A stretch of DNA of 64,000 bases from Rickettsia endosymbiont of Lasioglossum villosulum. GTDB lineage: Bacteria > Pseudomonadota > Alphaproteobacteria > Rickettsiales > Rickettsiaceae. Of this stretch, positions 52,842 through 61,586 are shown in pieces. The notes beneath the pieces were generated by a model. That model was not told where the DNA came from. It saw only the letters and a program-made list of their open reading frames with translations, and made no database searches. The DNA is taken from the NCBI RefSeq assembly GCF_964026455.1, contig NZ_OZ032152.1, forward strand, positions 682,001-746,000. Reading direction: 5' to 3'. Positions within the stretch are counted from its first letter, which is position 1, and each line of letters starts with the position of its first letter. A program made the position numbers and the translations under genes.

Positions 52842-54464
52842 TTATAAAAAAGGTATATATATATTTTCTCTTTCTATATCTATAACCGCTCCTTTAGGAG
52901 TTTGTAAACATTCTTGTAAATGTTTTTTATTTAAATATGGTGCTAAATTATAATTCAATATATGACATTGTAGATTATCTTTTTTATTACTAAAATTAAA
53001 TGTAACTTCATTTCTTTGTTCTAGCAATTTTTTAATATTTGTTGTTTGCTCTATGAAATTCTTTTGTTCTAAACTTAAGTGCTTGATTCTTAGAATATTT
53101 TTTACTACTGAAAATGAAAAAACAGCTAATAATAATATAAGAACAAATAATTCTTTTCTACTCTGTTTTTCATTTAAGAAAATACTACTTTTTACATATG
53201 CAGCAGCAATCATACCTATGCCTAGAACGTAACAACCAAGATATCGAAGTAACGAGGCTCCTCTAATTGCTTCTTCATAGCTAAAAGTAAAGAAATATAG
53301 ATATAGTCGCCATAAAGCAAAAATTATACCGCAAATAAATGTAGCTATTAGAAAAAATTTATATTCTGCTAACAGTTTCGGTTTATATTTACGAATTCCA
53401 TACCAAGCAATAAAACAAATAGTATATACAACTAAACTTCCTTCTTTTACTAAAAATTTTAAAAGAAACTTACCATAATTTAGTAATAATAATTTATGCT
53501 GTTCATTAAAATTTTCTACAATATATATTAAATTACTAAAACTATGCTCTTTTCTATCTAAGAAATCGTGAGTATTCCTAAAATAATCCATCAAGATAAG
53601 ATTGTACAATATTGGTAAAGTTAATAAAATTACATAGGTAATATAATCATGTGATGTTTTAGGTTTTTTATCAAAAACTGTATAGTGTAATATAAGAATT
53701 ATAGAAGCGAAACTTGCTAGCCACGCTCCAATTTCTCTAAATAAAGGAAGTAATATAGCGATAGGTATAATGAGCTTTAAAGCTTTTTTCTTATCTTCTT
53801 CAAGGATATAAATAGCAAGAATAGCCCCGAACATTAGCCCTATAGTACTATCATTATATATAGAGCGAAGCCCTGTTGTATATAATACTACCGCACAAAG
53901 TATAGCAGAAAATAGTAAACCGGTTTGCCAAATTTTCTTATTGGAGGCTAAAGGAGCTAAGAACATTAAATGTAGTAAGAAATGAGCAAATAGCACATTT
54001 CCATCGGAATAACCTGAAAGCATTAACATAAAGTAATGATAAACAGCGGCACCTCTTGGATAATGTGCATGCGTAGAAATAATAGAGGTAAGTGAAGTTT
54101 GGTTTTCAAAAACTCCTGAATATAATAGTTCTTTAGTAAATATTCCCCAATGAGAAAAATCATCATAAGCGTGCAGTGATGCTTCTCTGGTATAGAGAAA
54201 AAAAGCAAGGATCAATAAAGTAAAAAAGAGAGATTCATAAGAAAATTTATGCCAATTTTTCAAATAAAACGAGTATACTAATAATATACCGATGAAGTAA
54301 AGTAAATAGGTAGCAGCCATTAACAGATTTAGTATAGCACAGCAATATAGAATCGTGATTAATATGCTAATTGTTATAGGTATCGCATGGTTTAATTTTA
54401 CTTTGAAATATTTTGAGAAAAAGCATGAAAAGCCAAGAAAACTTAATATTGGTATAATAATCAT
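52842..54464 (-). CDS. Multi-pass membrane protein, possible GT-C glycosyltransferase
   Basis: The 540-residue protein has about 11-13 membrane helices. A first-loop motif ASLHAYDDFSHWGIFTKEL, with paired aspartates, and HYPRGAAVYHYF resemble the loops of GT-C lipid-linked-sugar transferases, but this is only a similarity of pattern. The C-terminal loop after the last helix is soluble. A 29-base family G end is built into the coding sequence (VYSFYLKNW, residues about 63-71). Envelope glycan assembly is a plausible role, not shown. Confidence 0.72.
   Translation of the reverse strand: MIIIPILSFLGFSCFFSKYFKVKLNHAIPITISILITILYCCAILNLLMAATYLLYFIGILLVYSFYLKNWHKFSYESLFFTLLILAFFLYTREASLHAYDDFSHWGIFTKELLYSGVFENQTSLTSIISTHAHYPRGAAVYHYFMLMLSGYSDGNVLFAHFLLHLMFLAPLASNKKIWQTGLLFSAILCAVVLYTTGLRSIYNDSTIGLMFGAILAIYILEEDKKKALKLIIPIAILLPLFREIGAWLASFASIILILHYTVFDKKPKTSHDYITYVILLTLPILYNLILMDYFRNTHDFLDRKEHSFSNLIYIVENFNEQHKLLLLNYGKFLLKFLVKEGSLVVYTICFIAWYGIRKYKPKLLAEYKFFLIATFICGIIFALWRLYLYFFTFSYEEAIRGASLLRYLGCYVLGIGMIAAAYVKSSIFLNEKQSRKELFVLILLLAVFSFSVVKNILRIKHLSLEQKNFIEQTTNIKKLLEQRNEVTFNFSNKKDNLQCHILNYNLAPYLNKKHLQECLQTPKGAVIDIERENIYIPFL
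54251..54279. repeat. Family G element end within a gene
   Basis: These 29 bases are identical, in inverted orientation, to the first 29 bases of the element at 11556. They are read in frame in the membrane protein as VYSFYLKNW, at the edge of a membrane helix. No matching second end is nearby. Confidence 0.75.
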
Positions 54465-54608
54465 TTTATTTCTAGCATTAATTGTAATTTAGATGTCATA
54501 TAATAAAGATCAAAAGTTTAAATGTAAACTTTTCTATTGTTTTTAGCGTGCAATTGACTATATTTAATAGACATTAGTAATTTATTTTAATAAAGAATAA
54601 TTATTTAT

Positions 54609-57017
54609 ATGGCAACAGCAGATACATCCAAGCGTAGCGATAAGTTACGGAAAAGTTTAGAAAAAACTTTATCTTCCTCTAAGGCTAACAAGTTAGTTAA
54701 TAGTGCAATTAAAGATTTATCCTCTTCAAATGGGTTAAGTTTTAAAACAATCTTACTTGGAGCAAAATTTGCTTTAACTAATCCTGTAAATACTTATAAC
54801 CTTGTTAAACTTGCAAGATCTTCTGATACGTATCTTGATCTGGAATTTCAAAAATCACTTCTCGAGGAAAAACCAATATGGGAGTTTTTAAAAAAGAATG
54901 CCAGTAATTTACCTAAAATAGGGCAAATACTTGCTAAAGCTGGATTTAAAGAATTTCAAGAAGGTAATTTCTTAGATCAGAAAGGTTTGGATATATTAAA
55001 AGAAAGTTTTAAAAATGATAATGTGCTTCATCAGCTCAAAGAAGTTGCAATTGAAGTAAAGAAAGAAGAACCTGATTGGAACAAAGTAACTTCTAACACT
55101 TTAGATATGCTTACTAAAGATAAAAACTTCGAAAAGTTTTTTAATGAAAAAGGAAAAGATATTACAAGCTATATAAAAATCGGGGCAACTGAAATATTAC
55201 CAAGCGATTATGTCAAAAGTTTTGATGATATATTACAAAAACCGGAAAGTAAGCAAAGCTATGCAGAAGTGCAAAAAATCTTTGATAAAAATCCTGCTTT
55301 AAAGCAAGAAGTTGCTGAAAATATAGATAGCTTCACTTCTTTAAAGGAATTTAATAAGCTAAGTCCTGAAAAACAGACAGTACTAAATAGCTTTGTAGCA
55401 GATGCTAAACAGCAAGCTAAACCTGAATTAAAAGAGTATTTTGAGAGTTATAGAATTGACCCCGAAGTTTTAAGTACTCTACCTAGTTTGCTAAACCAAA
55501 TCCCCAAAATGAAAGAAGTGTTTGATACTCTTAATGATCCAAATCAAGGAGTAATGATAGCTATTGAAAAAACTTTAGAAATGACTAAAGACAATAAAGA
55601 ATTAAGAGATTTTTTTGCCAATAATAAAGAATTTTTACCAAATGCAGCTTTAGGCATTATTGAAAATAATCCTGATTTGCAAAAAATGACCAAAGACTAT
55701 AATTTTGATAAGCAAATGCTTAATATAGTCGGGGAAATGATGTCAAAGCCTGAAATGGCACATGATATTATGTCAGATGTAAATAAAGGCGATTATATGA
55801 GCGTGACAAATAGTTTAATCTCAGCTCTTAATGATCCATCATTTAAGTTAAAAGATACGTTAGTGCAACAAAGTAAAGATGGCTTATTTGATAATTTATT
55901 CAAAGGTATAGTTGAAGTAGATGCAAAAGGTAGCGGTGATATTAAAAAACAGCTTGAAAATTATGGTCTACAAACCGAAGATGTTGTAAAGCTTAGCAAA
56001 GTGATGCCTTTATTGCTTGATAAGCCTGAGTCATTACAAAAAGTTTTTGGTAGTTTTATTAAAGGTGACTATACGGGAATTGCAAAAGAGCTATTTACTT
56101 TAACTAAAGATAGTCCTGAAATTCAGCAATATTTAAATGATAATAAAGGAATATTCGCAAAAGTAGGAGTTAAGGTAGGGTTAGACTATGTAACTCAAGC
56201 AGTAACAAATATGTTTAGTGGTGTAACACAACCGGTAGAAGATAAAATTACAGACAAAAATATTCTTATTGATCAAGCAGTTGATAAAATATTTTTACAA
56301 GCCAAATCAGAAAGTAAGCAAAACTTGCCTAATAAAAAAGAATTTGCCAACGAAGTAAAAACATTATGTAAAGAAAATCCGGAATTTGAGAATTATATTG
56401 TAGAAAAATTAAGTTCAAAACCTATTAGTAGTGTAGGCGATGTTTCTACCCCTAAAACAAATCAATACAAACATGCTTCAGATTATACAAATTCTCCTTT
56501 GCAAGTTCTAAATTCTTTATATGAAAATTTAGTAAATAAACAAGATATAAAGGCAGGACTATTAGCAAATATGCTAAGTGAACAAGTTTCACAAAAGCTA
56601 TTTGATAAAGGGGATAATAGGGGAGAAGATTTTCATATGATTAATCAGACCTTAAAACAAGTAATTTCTGAGCATATTAAAGAAAATCCAAACATTGTAG
56701 ATCATTTTTCAAAACCTAAAAATCAAGAAAAGCTGATAAACAATATTGCAAATACTTTAAACGCTAAATCTAAATATACGTGGGCTGGTCTTGCTACTGG
56801 TGGGATTTATCTCCCAAAAGAGATTTTCAATAACGAATTAAAAGATAATTTAAAAGCTGAATTTAAAAATAATTTTCATTCAAATACTTTAGCTGAAGCA
56901 AAGAATATGACTTCAAATTTAACTGAACAAATAGTTATAAGCACTAGTCATAAATTAAGTCCTCCCTCCAATACTCCTATTATACATAATAAAAATACGC
57001 AAGAAAAACAAAGATAA
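54609..57017 (+). CDS. Large helical-repeat hypothetical protein
   Basis: This 802-residue protein is lysine- and leucine-rich with no signal peptide or membrane helix. A degenerate repeat recurs through residues about 90-560: a helix, then G-D/N-Y-x-x-I/V-x-x-L near its end, then a helix with F-x-x-N-K/D and a hydrophobic turn. Examples are GDYTGIAKELFTLTKDSPEI with LNDNKGIFAKVG, and GVMIAIEKTLEMTKDNKELR with FANNKEFLPNAA. The C-terminal 150 residues differ and end in a polar tail (NTPIIHNKNTQEKQR). It is a Rickettsia-lineage protein of unknown role. An alpha-solenoid scaffold or secreted protein would fit. It precedes the isc operon by 76 bases. Confidence 0.82.
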   Translation: MATADTSKRSDKLRKSLEKTLSSSKANKLVNSAIKDLSSSNGLSFKTILLGAKFALTNPVNTYNLVKLARSSDTYLDLEFQKSLLEEKPIWEFLKKNASNLPKIGQILAKAGFKEFQEGNFLDQKGLDILKESFKNDNVLHQLKEVAIEVKKEEPDWNKVTSNTLDMLTKDKNFEKFFNEKGKDITSYIKIGATEILPSDYVKSFDDILQKPESKQSYAEVQKIFDKNPALKQEVAENIDSFTSLKEFNKLSPEKQTVLNSFVADAKQQAKPELKEYFESYRIDPEVLSTLPSLLNQIPKMKEVFDTLNDPNQGVMIAIEKTLEMTKDNKELRDFFANNKEFLPNAALGIIENNPDLQKMTKDYNFDKQMLNIVGEMMSKPEMAHDIMSDVNKGDYMSVTNSLISALNDPSFKLKDTLVQQSKDGLFDNLFKGIVEVDAKGSGDIKKQLENYGLQTEDVVKLSKVMPLLLDKPESLQKVFGSFIKGDYTGIAKELFTLTKDSPEIQQYLNDNKGIFAKVGVKVGLDYVTQAVTNMFSGVTQPVEDKITDKNILIDQAVDKIFLQAKSESKQNLPNKKEFANEVKTLCKENPEFENYIVEKLSSKPISSVGDVSTPKTNQYKHASDYTNSPLQVLNSLYENLVNKQDIKAGLLANMLSEQVSQKLFDKGDNRGEDFHMINQTLKQVISEHIKENPNIVDHFSKPKNQEKLINNIANTLNAKSKYTWAGLATGGIYLPKEIFNNELKDNLKAEFKNNFHSNTLAEAKNMTSNLTEQIVISTSHKLSPPSNTPIIHNKNTQEKQR

Positions 57018-57092
57018 TAATATCTATATAATACTTGACTAATTTACTAGGACATTCTATTGTAATGCCAATATTTATTGGTAAATAATCCC

Positions 57093-57512
57093 ATGATGCT
57101 AACGACAAAAGGTAGGTATGCCGTAATGGCGATATTAGAGATGGCTTCAAATGTAGGCGATGAGCCTATAACTTTGAATGAAATTTCTTTAAAACAAAAT
57201 ATATCACTTAATTATTTAGAGCAAATATTTTCTAAACTTAAAAAAGCCAATTTAGTTAAGGCTATTAGAGGACCAAACGGAGGATATATTTTAATAGGAA
57301 AATTAGAAGAAATAAAAATTTCTAATATTATGGATGCTGTAAATGAGAACTTCATAATGACCGGCTGTTATAAAAAGTCGATAAAAAATTGTGCCTCGAG
57401 TACAATAAAATGTAATTCGCATAAATTATGGAAAGGGCTTGGTAAGCACATTAGAAATTATTTTGAAAATATTTCGGTTAAAGATGCTTTAAACCTGAAT
57501 TTAAATATATGA
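57093..57512 (+). CDS. iscR: Rrf2 family regulator, IscR-like
   Basis: The protein (139 aa from ATG 57093) has the Rrf2 winged helix: MMLTTKGRYAVMAILEMASN, ISLNYLEQIFSKLKKANLVK and RGPNGGYIL. The cluster loop is CYKKSIKNCASSTIKCNSH, giving C-x7-C-x6-C-x2-H, whereas E. coli IscR has C-x5-C-x5-C-x2-H. It would sense Fe-S status and repress the isc operon. The frame is open to a TTG at 57078, but ATG gives the family's start. It overlaps the next gene by four bases. Confidence 0.88.
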   Translation: MMLTTKGRYAVMAILEMASNVGDEPITLNEISLKQNISLNYLEQIFSKLKKANLVKAIRGPNGGYILIGKLEEIKISNIMDAVNENFIMTGCYKKSIKNCASSTIKCNSHKLWKGLGKHIRNYFENISVKDALNLNLNI

Positions 57513-58615
57513 TATATTTAGATCATAACTCTACTACTTCTATTGCACCAAAGGTTAAGGAATATGTAATAAGCTTGATGGATAAGGAGCTTAATTCTTC
57601 ATCTGCTCATAGCTCAGGTAGGTTTGCTAAGAATATTATAGAAACAGCACGCTCTCAAATAGCAGCAGCTTTAGTAATATCATCTAGAGAATATGATATT
57701 ACTTTTACTTCTTCAGGAACTGAAAGTAATAATTTAATAATGAAAAATTTTTATGATGGTGATATTTTCATTTCTGCTATTGAACATTTATCGATCTATA
57801 ACCATATAAAGCATGCTCCGAATATTAAAATTATTAGAGTTGATAAGCAAGGGGTAGTTGATCTTGAACATTTGGAGAAGCTATTAGCCCAAAGTATGGC
57901 TTCTAAGAAGTTAGTTTCTGTAATGATGGCTAATAATGAAAGCGGAGTGCTACAAGATATAGCTAAAATAAGTGAAATGGCTAAAAAATATGAGACAAAA
58001 TTTCATAGCGATTTAGTACAAAGTTTTGGTAAAATACCAACAAATATCAAAGAGTTAGGGTTAGATTTTGCTACAATTTCAGGGCATAAAATAGGAGGTG
58101 GACTAGGTGGTGCTGCTTTAATTTCTACTTCTCGCTTTCCGCTTACTCCAATAATTATAGGAGGTGGACAGGAAAAGTCAGTACGTTCAGGCACTGAAAA
58201 TGTTTTAGCAATTGCAGGATTCAGCTTAGCAGCTGAATTAATGAAAGAAAATATCGTAGAGAACCATGTAAAACTCAAAAGCTTACAAGAAGTTTTAGAG
58301 AAAAAACTAAAGAAGTATCAAGGCGTAAATATTATTAGCGAAAACGCAAAGAGATTACCTAATACTACCTTGTTTACTGTGCCAGGTACAGACGCTCAGA
58401 CAAAACTGATCGGTTTTGATTTGCGTTATATTTGTGTTAGTTCTGGCTCTGCTTGCTCATCAGGTAAAATATCTAAATCGCATGTGCTAACTAATATGGG
58501 GCTAGATGAAGAAGAAGTAAAATCATCTATTAGGGTATCGTTTGGGCATAATAATACAATTTATGATATAAAGGCATTTATGATGGCTTTTAGAGAGATA
58601 TATGGATGTCATTAA
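57509..58615 (+). CDS. Cysteine desulfurase paralogue (NifS/IscS-like)
   Basis: This 368-residue PLP enzyme removes sulfur from cysteine. PLP lysine is in ISGHKIGGGLG (about K193), the start is MIYLDHNSTTSIAPKV, and the catalytic cysteine is in SSGSACSSGKISKSHVL (about C315). The loop around the cysteine is shorter than in the IscS that follows. Both desulfurases in one operon is unusual; this one may serve a different acceptor such as tRNA thiolation. It overlaps iscR by four bases. Confidence 0.9.
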   Translation: MIYLDHNSTTSIAPKVKEYVISLMDKELNSSSAHSSGRFAKNIIETARSQIAAALVISSREYDITFTSSGTESNNLIMKNFYDGDIFISAIEHLSIYNHIKHAPNIKIIRVDKQGVVDLEHLEKLLAQSMASKKLVSVMMANNESGVLQDIAKISEMAKKYETKFHSDLVQSFGKIPTNIKELGLDFATISGHKIGGGLGGAALISTSRFPLTPIIIGGGQEKSVRSGTENVLAIAGFSLAAELMKENIVENHVKLKSLQEVLEKKLKKYQGVNIISENAKRLPNTTLFTVPGTDAQTKLIGFDLRYICVSSGSACSSGKISKSHVLTNMGLDEEEVKSSIRVSFGHNNTIYDIKAFMMAFREIYGCH

Positions 58616-58617
58616 AC

Positions 58618-58739
58618 CGTCATTGCGAGCGAATGAAGTGAGCGCGGCAATCCAGAAAAAATAATAAAAAATGCTATAAATTAGCATTTTTTAACTGGAT
58701 TGCTTCGTCGAATTACTATGTAATTCTTCTCGCAATGAC
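58618..58739. repeat. Family A element between the two desulfurase genes
   Basis: A 122-bp palindrome, the same length as the A units in repeat copies 1 and 3. Ends are CGTCATTGCGAGC and TTCTCGCAATGAC. It begins two bases after the desulfurase stop codon. Further F-like remnants run to about 58780. Confidence 0.85.
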
Positions 58740-58818
58740 AGAAAAACCGATCCACGCTGGCAATGCCGCCACGGTATGACACAAAAATAAAAAACAAATT
58801 TTTAATACTCACAATTAT

Positions 58819-60051
58819 ATGAACACACAATTAAACAATTTAATCCTGCCGATATATATGGATTATCAGGCAACGACCCCGCTAGATCCACGTGTGATGG
58901 AAGCGATGTTGCCATATTTTACTACCAAATTTGGCAATCCTCATTCACGTAGTCATTCTTTTGGTTGGGAAGCTGAAAACGCTGTAGAAGAGGCAAGAGG
59001 TAATATTGCAAAGCTAATAGGGGCTGAGGCTAAGGAAATAATCTTTACATCCGGTGCGACTGAGTCCAATAACCTTGCTATAAAAGGTATAGCAAAATTC
59101 TATGGCAATAAAAAGAACCATATTATTACAGTAGTTAGTGAACATAAATGCGTCCTTGATGCTTGCAGGCATTTAGAGCAGGAAGTGGTAAAAGTCACCT
59201 ACTTACCAATCAAACCTAACGGAATAATCGATTTAGAGGTTTTAAAAAATGCTATAACCGATCAGACTATGCTTGTATCAGTTATGGCGGTGAATAACGA
59301 AATAGGTGTGATTCAGCCCTTAAAGGAAATTGGAAAAATTTGTCGTGAGAAAGGTGTTTTCTTTCATTCTGATATTGCTCAAGGGTTTGGTAAAGTTCCA
59401 ATTGATGTTAATGAGTGCAATATTGACCTTGCAAGTATCTCAGGGCATAAAATTTATGGTCCAAAAGGCATAGGTGCTTTGTATGTTAGAAAAAAACCTC
59501 GTGTGCGTATTACTCCGCTAATAAATGGTGGTGGTCAAGAGCGTGGTATGCGTTCCGGTACGCTGCCAACCCCACTAATAGTAGGGCTTGGCACGGCTGC
59601 TAATATCGCTTATAATGAGATGGAAAAAGATACTAAGCATGTAAATCACTTATTTGATAAGTTTTTAGGTGCTATAAATAGTCAAATTTCGGAAGTTTAC
59701 CTAAATGGTGATAAAGATCAAAGATATAAAGGCAACTTGAATTTAAGCTTTGCAGGTGTCGAGGGAGAATCAATTATCCTTGCTATTAAAGATTTAGCTG
59801 TTTCTTCTGGTTCGGCTTGTACTTCAGCCTCGCTTGAACCATCTTACGTGTTACGTTCTATGGGAGTTGATGAGGAACTTGCTCATACTTCGATTAGATT
59901 TGGCATAGGTAGATTCACTACTGAGCAGGAAATAGATTATGCAGTAAAGTTAATATGCTCAAAAATCAATAAGCTACGGGACTTAAGCCCGCTTTGGGAA
60001 ATAATGCAAGAGGGGATTGATCTAAAGAAAATTAAATGGGCTGTGCATTGA
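58819..60051 (+). CDS. iscS: Cysteine desulfurase IscS
   Basis: IscS (410 aa) is the main sulfur donor for Fe-S assembly. It has [37 protein letters not shown] with the PLP lysine (about K210), [18 protein letters not shown] and [18 protein letters not shown] with the catalytic cysteine (about C334). The C-terminus [16 protein letters not shown] is the IscU-contacting end. It is followed by iscU after a family A element. Confidence 0.97.
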   Translation: MNTQLNNLILPIYMDYQATTPLDPRVMEAMLPYFTTKFGNPHSRSHSFGWEAENAVEEARGNIAKLIGAEAKEIIFTSGATESNNLAIKGIAKFYGNKKNHIITVVSEHKCVLDACRHLEQEVVKVTYLPIKPNGIIDLEVLKNAITDQTMLVSVMAVNNEIGVIQPLKEIGKICREKGVFFHSDIAQGFGKVPIDVNECNIDLASISGHKIYGPKGIGALYVRKKPRVRITPLINGGGQERGMRSGTLPTPLIVGLGTAANIAYNEMEKDTKHVNHLFDKFLGAINSQISEVYLNGDKDQRYKGNLNLSFAGVEGESIILAIKDLAVSSGSACTSASLEPSYVLRSMGVDEELAHTSIRFGIGRFTTEQEIDYAVKLICSKINKLRDLSPLWEIMQEGIDLKKIKWAVH

Positions 60052-60055
60052 AAAT

Positions 60056-60145
60056 CGTCATTGCGAGGAGCGAAGCGACGCGGCAATCTTGTCAAATATC
60101 CTAAGATTGCTTCGTCAAAACTTGTAGTTTTTCCTCGCAATGACG
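60056..60145. repeat. Family A element between iscS and iscU
   Basis: A 90-bp palindrome (CGTCATTGCGAGGAG to CCTCGCAATGACG) that starts four bases after iscS. The RNA hairpin might set the relative levels of IscS and IscU. Confidence 0.85.
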
Positions 60146-60180
60146 TTGAAACAATTAAAACAAAATTTTAGAGAATAACA

Positions 60181-60576
60181 ATGGCTTATAGCAAAAAAGT
60201 AATAGATCATTATGAGAATCCTCGTAATGTCGGATCGCTTGATAAAGAGAAAAAAAATGTCGGTACGGGCTTAGTCGGAGCTCCAGCATGCGGTGACGTG
60301 ATGAAGTTACAAATCGAGGTTGACGATAACGGCATTATTACGGATGCAAAATTTAAAACATTTGGCTGTGGTTCAGCTATTGCCTCAAGTTCTTTAGTAA
60401 CAGAATGGGTAAAAGGTAGATCAATAGACGATGCTGAAGAGATTAAAAACACTGAAATTGCAAAAGAATTATCATTGCCACCGGTAAAACTTCATTGTTC
60501 ACTTCTTGCTGAAGATGCTATAAAAGCAGCTATAGCTGATTACAAGCTTAAAAAAGAAAATAAAAAAGACTCCTAG
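60181..60576 (+). CDS. iscU: Fe-S scaffold protein IscU
   Basis: IscU (131 aa) holds the nascent cluster. The three ligand cysteines are at their usual places: C37 (GAPACGDVM), C63 (FGCGSAIASS) and C106 (LHCSLLAEDA). The LPPVKLHC chaperone-binding site is intact. Confidence 0.97.
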   Translation: MAYSKKVIDHYENPRNVGSLDKEKKNVGTGLVGAPACGDVMKLQIEVDDNGIITDAKFKTFGCGSAIASSSLVTEWVKGRSIDDAEEIKNTEIAKELSLPPVKLHCSLLAEDAIKAAIADYKLKKENKKDS

Positions 60577-60579
60577 AAC

Positions 60580-60915
60580 ATGAAGAAAAACGTTATTTCA
60601 TTAACTGATTCGGCTGCAAAACAAGTGCAATTGCTGATAGAAAAACGTAATAAACCTACATATGGAATTAGAGTAGGGGTTAAGTCAGGCGGTTGTGCTG
60701 GTCAAACTTATTATGTTGAATATGCCGATAATAAAAACCAATTTGATGAGGTAGTTGAAGAAAAAGGCGTGCGAATCCTAATCGATCCAAAAGCATTGAT
60801 GTATATATTAGGCTCTGAAATGGATTATGTAGAAACTAAATTCAAATCCCAATTCACTTTTACCAATCCTAACGAAAAAGCTAATTGTGGTTGCGGTAAG
60901 TCTTTTAGCGTATAA
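60580..60915 (+). CDS. iscA: Fe-S assembly protein IscA
   Basis: IscA (111 aa) is an A-type carrier. The three cysteines C39 (GGCAGQTYYVEY), C103 and C105 (CGCGKSFSV) are present. It starts three bases after iscU. Its last 32 bases are duplicated in a diverged form at 61555-61586, beyond the toxin-antitoxin pair. No hscBA or fdx follows here. Confidence 0.95.
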   Translation: MKKNVISLTDSAAKQVQLLIEKRNKPTYGIRVGVKSGGCAGQTYYVEYADNKNQFDEVVEEKGVRILIDPKALMYILGSEMDYVETKFKSQFTFTNPNEKANCGCGKSFSV

Positions 60916-60979
60916 TCCCACTTGATTAATTACCCACTATGTATTATTATATAAGTTATAAAAAAGAATATTAATTTAT

Positions 60980-61249
60980 ATGACACAAGCATGTATATTA
61001 AAGCCTGATACGAAAGGAAGGATAACACTTGGTAAACTCGCTAAAGGAGTAAGTAGCTTCCATGTTATTATTAATAGTAAAAAGGGACAAATTATTTTAG
61101 AGCCCTATACCGAAATCCCTTTAAAAGAAAGTTGGCTATTTAATAATAAAAAAGCTTTAGAACAGCTAAATAATGGGATTAAAGAGTCAGCTAAGGGGCA
61201 AGTAAAATATATAGAAGACTTCAGTAAATATTTAAATGATGACCTTTAA
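60980..61249 (+). CDS. Antitoxin, AbrB-like
   Basis: The 89-residue protein begins with a swapped-hairpin AbrB-type core (KPDTKGRITLGKLAKGVSSF to QIILEPYTEIP), the DNA-binding fold of several antitoxins. The C-terminal helix region (LEQLNNGIKESAKGQVKYIE) would bind the toxin. It overlaps the toxin gene by 14 bases. It lies between iscA and the duplicated iscA end. Confidence 0.75.
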   Translation: MTQACILKPDTKGRITLGKLAKGVSSFHVIINSKKGQIILEPYTEIPLKESWLFNNKKALEQLNNGIKESAKGQVKYIEDFSKYLNDDL

Positions 61250-61529
61250 AATTCTTTTTACTATTCAGGCTAGTAAAGATTTGGAAGAACTTGAAAATAA
61301 TAAAAGTTTAGAAAAGCGTTTAAAAGCAGTAAGAAAAACATTAGCATATTTACAAACAAATCCGTGTCATTTAAATACTCATAAATATAAATCTACTAAA
61401 GGCGATAACGGAGAAGAAATATTTGAAGCTTATGCTGAGAATAATACTCCTGCGGCTTATAGGATTTTTTGGCACTATGGACCTAAAAAAGATAATATTA
61501 CCATTCTAACAATTATAGCACATCCATAA
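61236..61529 (+). CDS. RelE/ParE-like toxin
   Basis: The 97-residue protein has the RelE-fold pattern: FKILFTIQASKDLEELENN, a helical pair LEKRLKAVRKTLAYLQTN, then AAYRIFWHYGPKKDNITILT, ending IIAHP. Both translation-targeting RelE/HigB and gyrase-targeting ParE share this shape, so the target is open. Two ATGs in a row start it. The overlap with the antitoxin supports coupled translation. Confidence 0.78.
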   Translation: MMTFKILFTIQASKDLEELENNKSLEKRLKAVRKTLAYLQTNPCHLNTHKYKSTKGDNGEEIFEAYAENNTPAAYRIFWHYGPKKDNITILTIIAHP

Positions 61530-61554
61530 CTATAGTAATTTTCTAGAAAAAACG

Positions 61555-61586
61555 ATTGCGGTTGCGGCAAATCCTTTAGAGTGTAA
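61555..61586 (+). pseudogene. Duplicated, diverged 3' end of iscA
   Basis: The 32 bases encode CGCGKSFRV and a stop, matching the iscA end (CGCGKSFSV) at 26 of 32 positions. Five of the six changes are at silent third positions; one gives S to R. Upstream of it the frame is not iscA. This is the mark left when a segment carrying the toxin-antitoxin pair entered at the iscA end, or when iscA was swapped by recombination. Confidence 0.75.
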
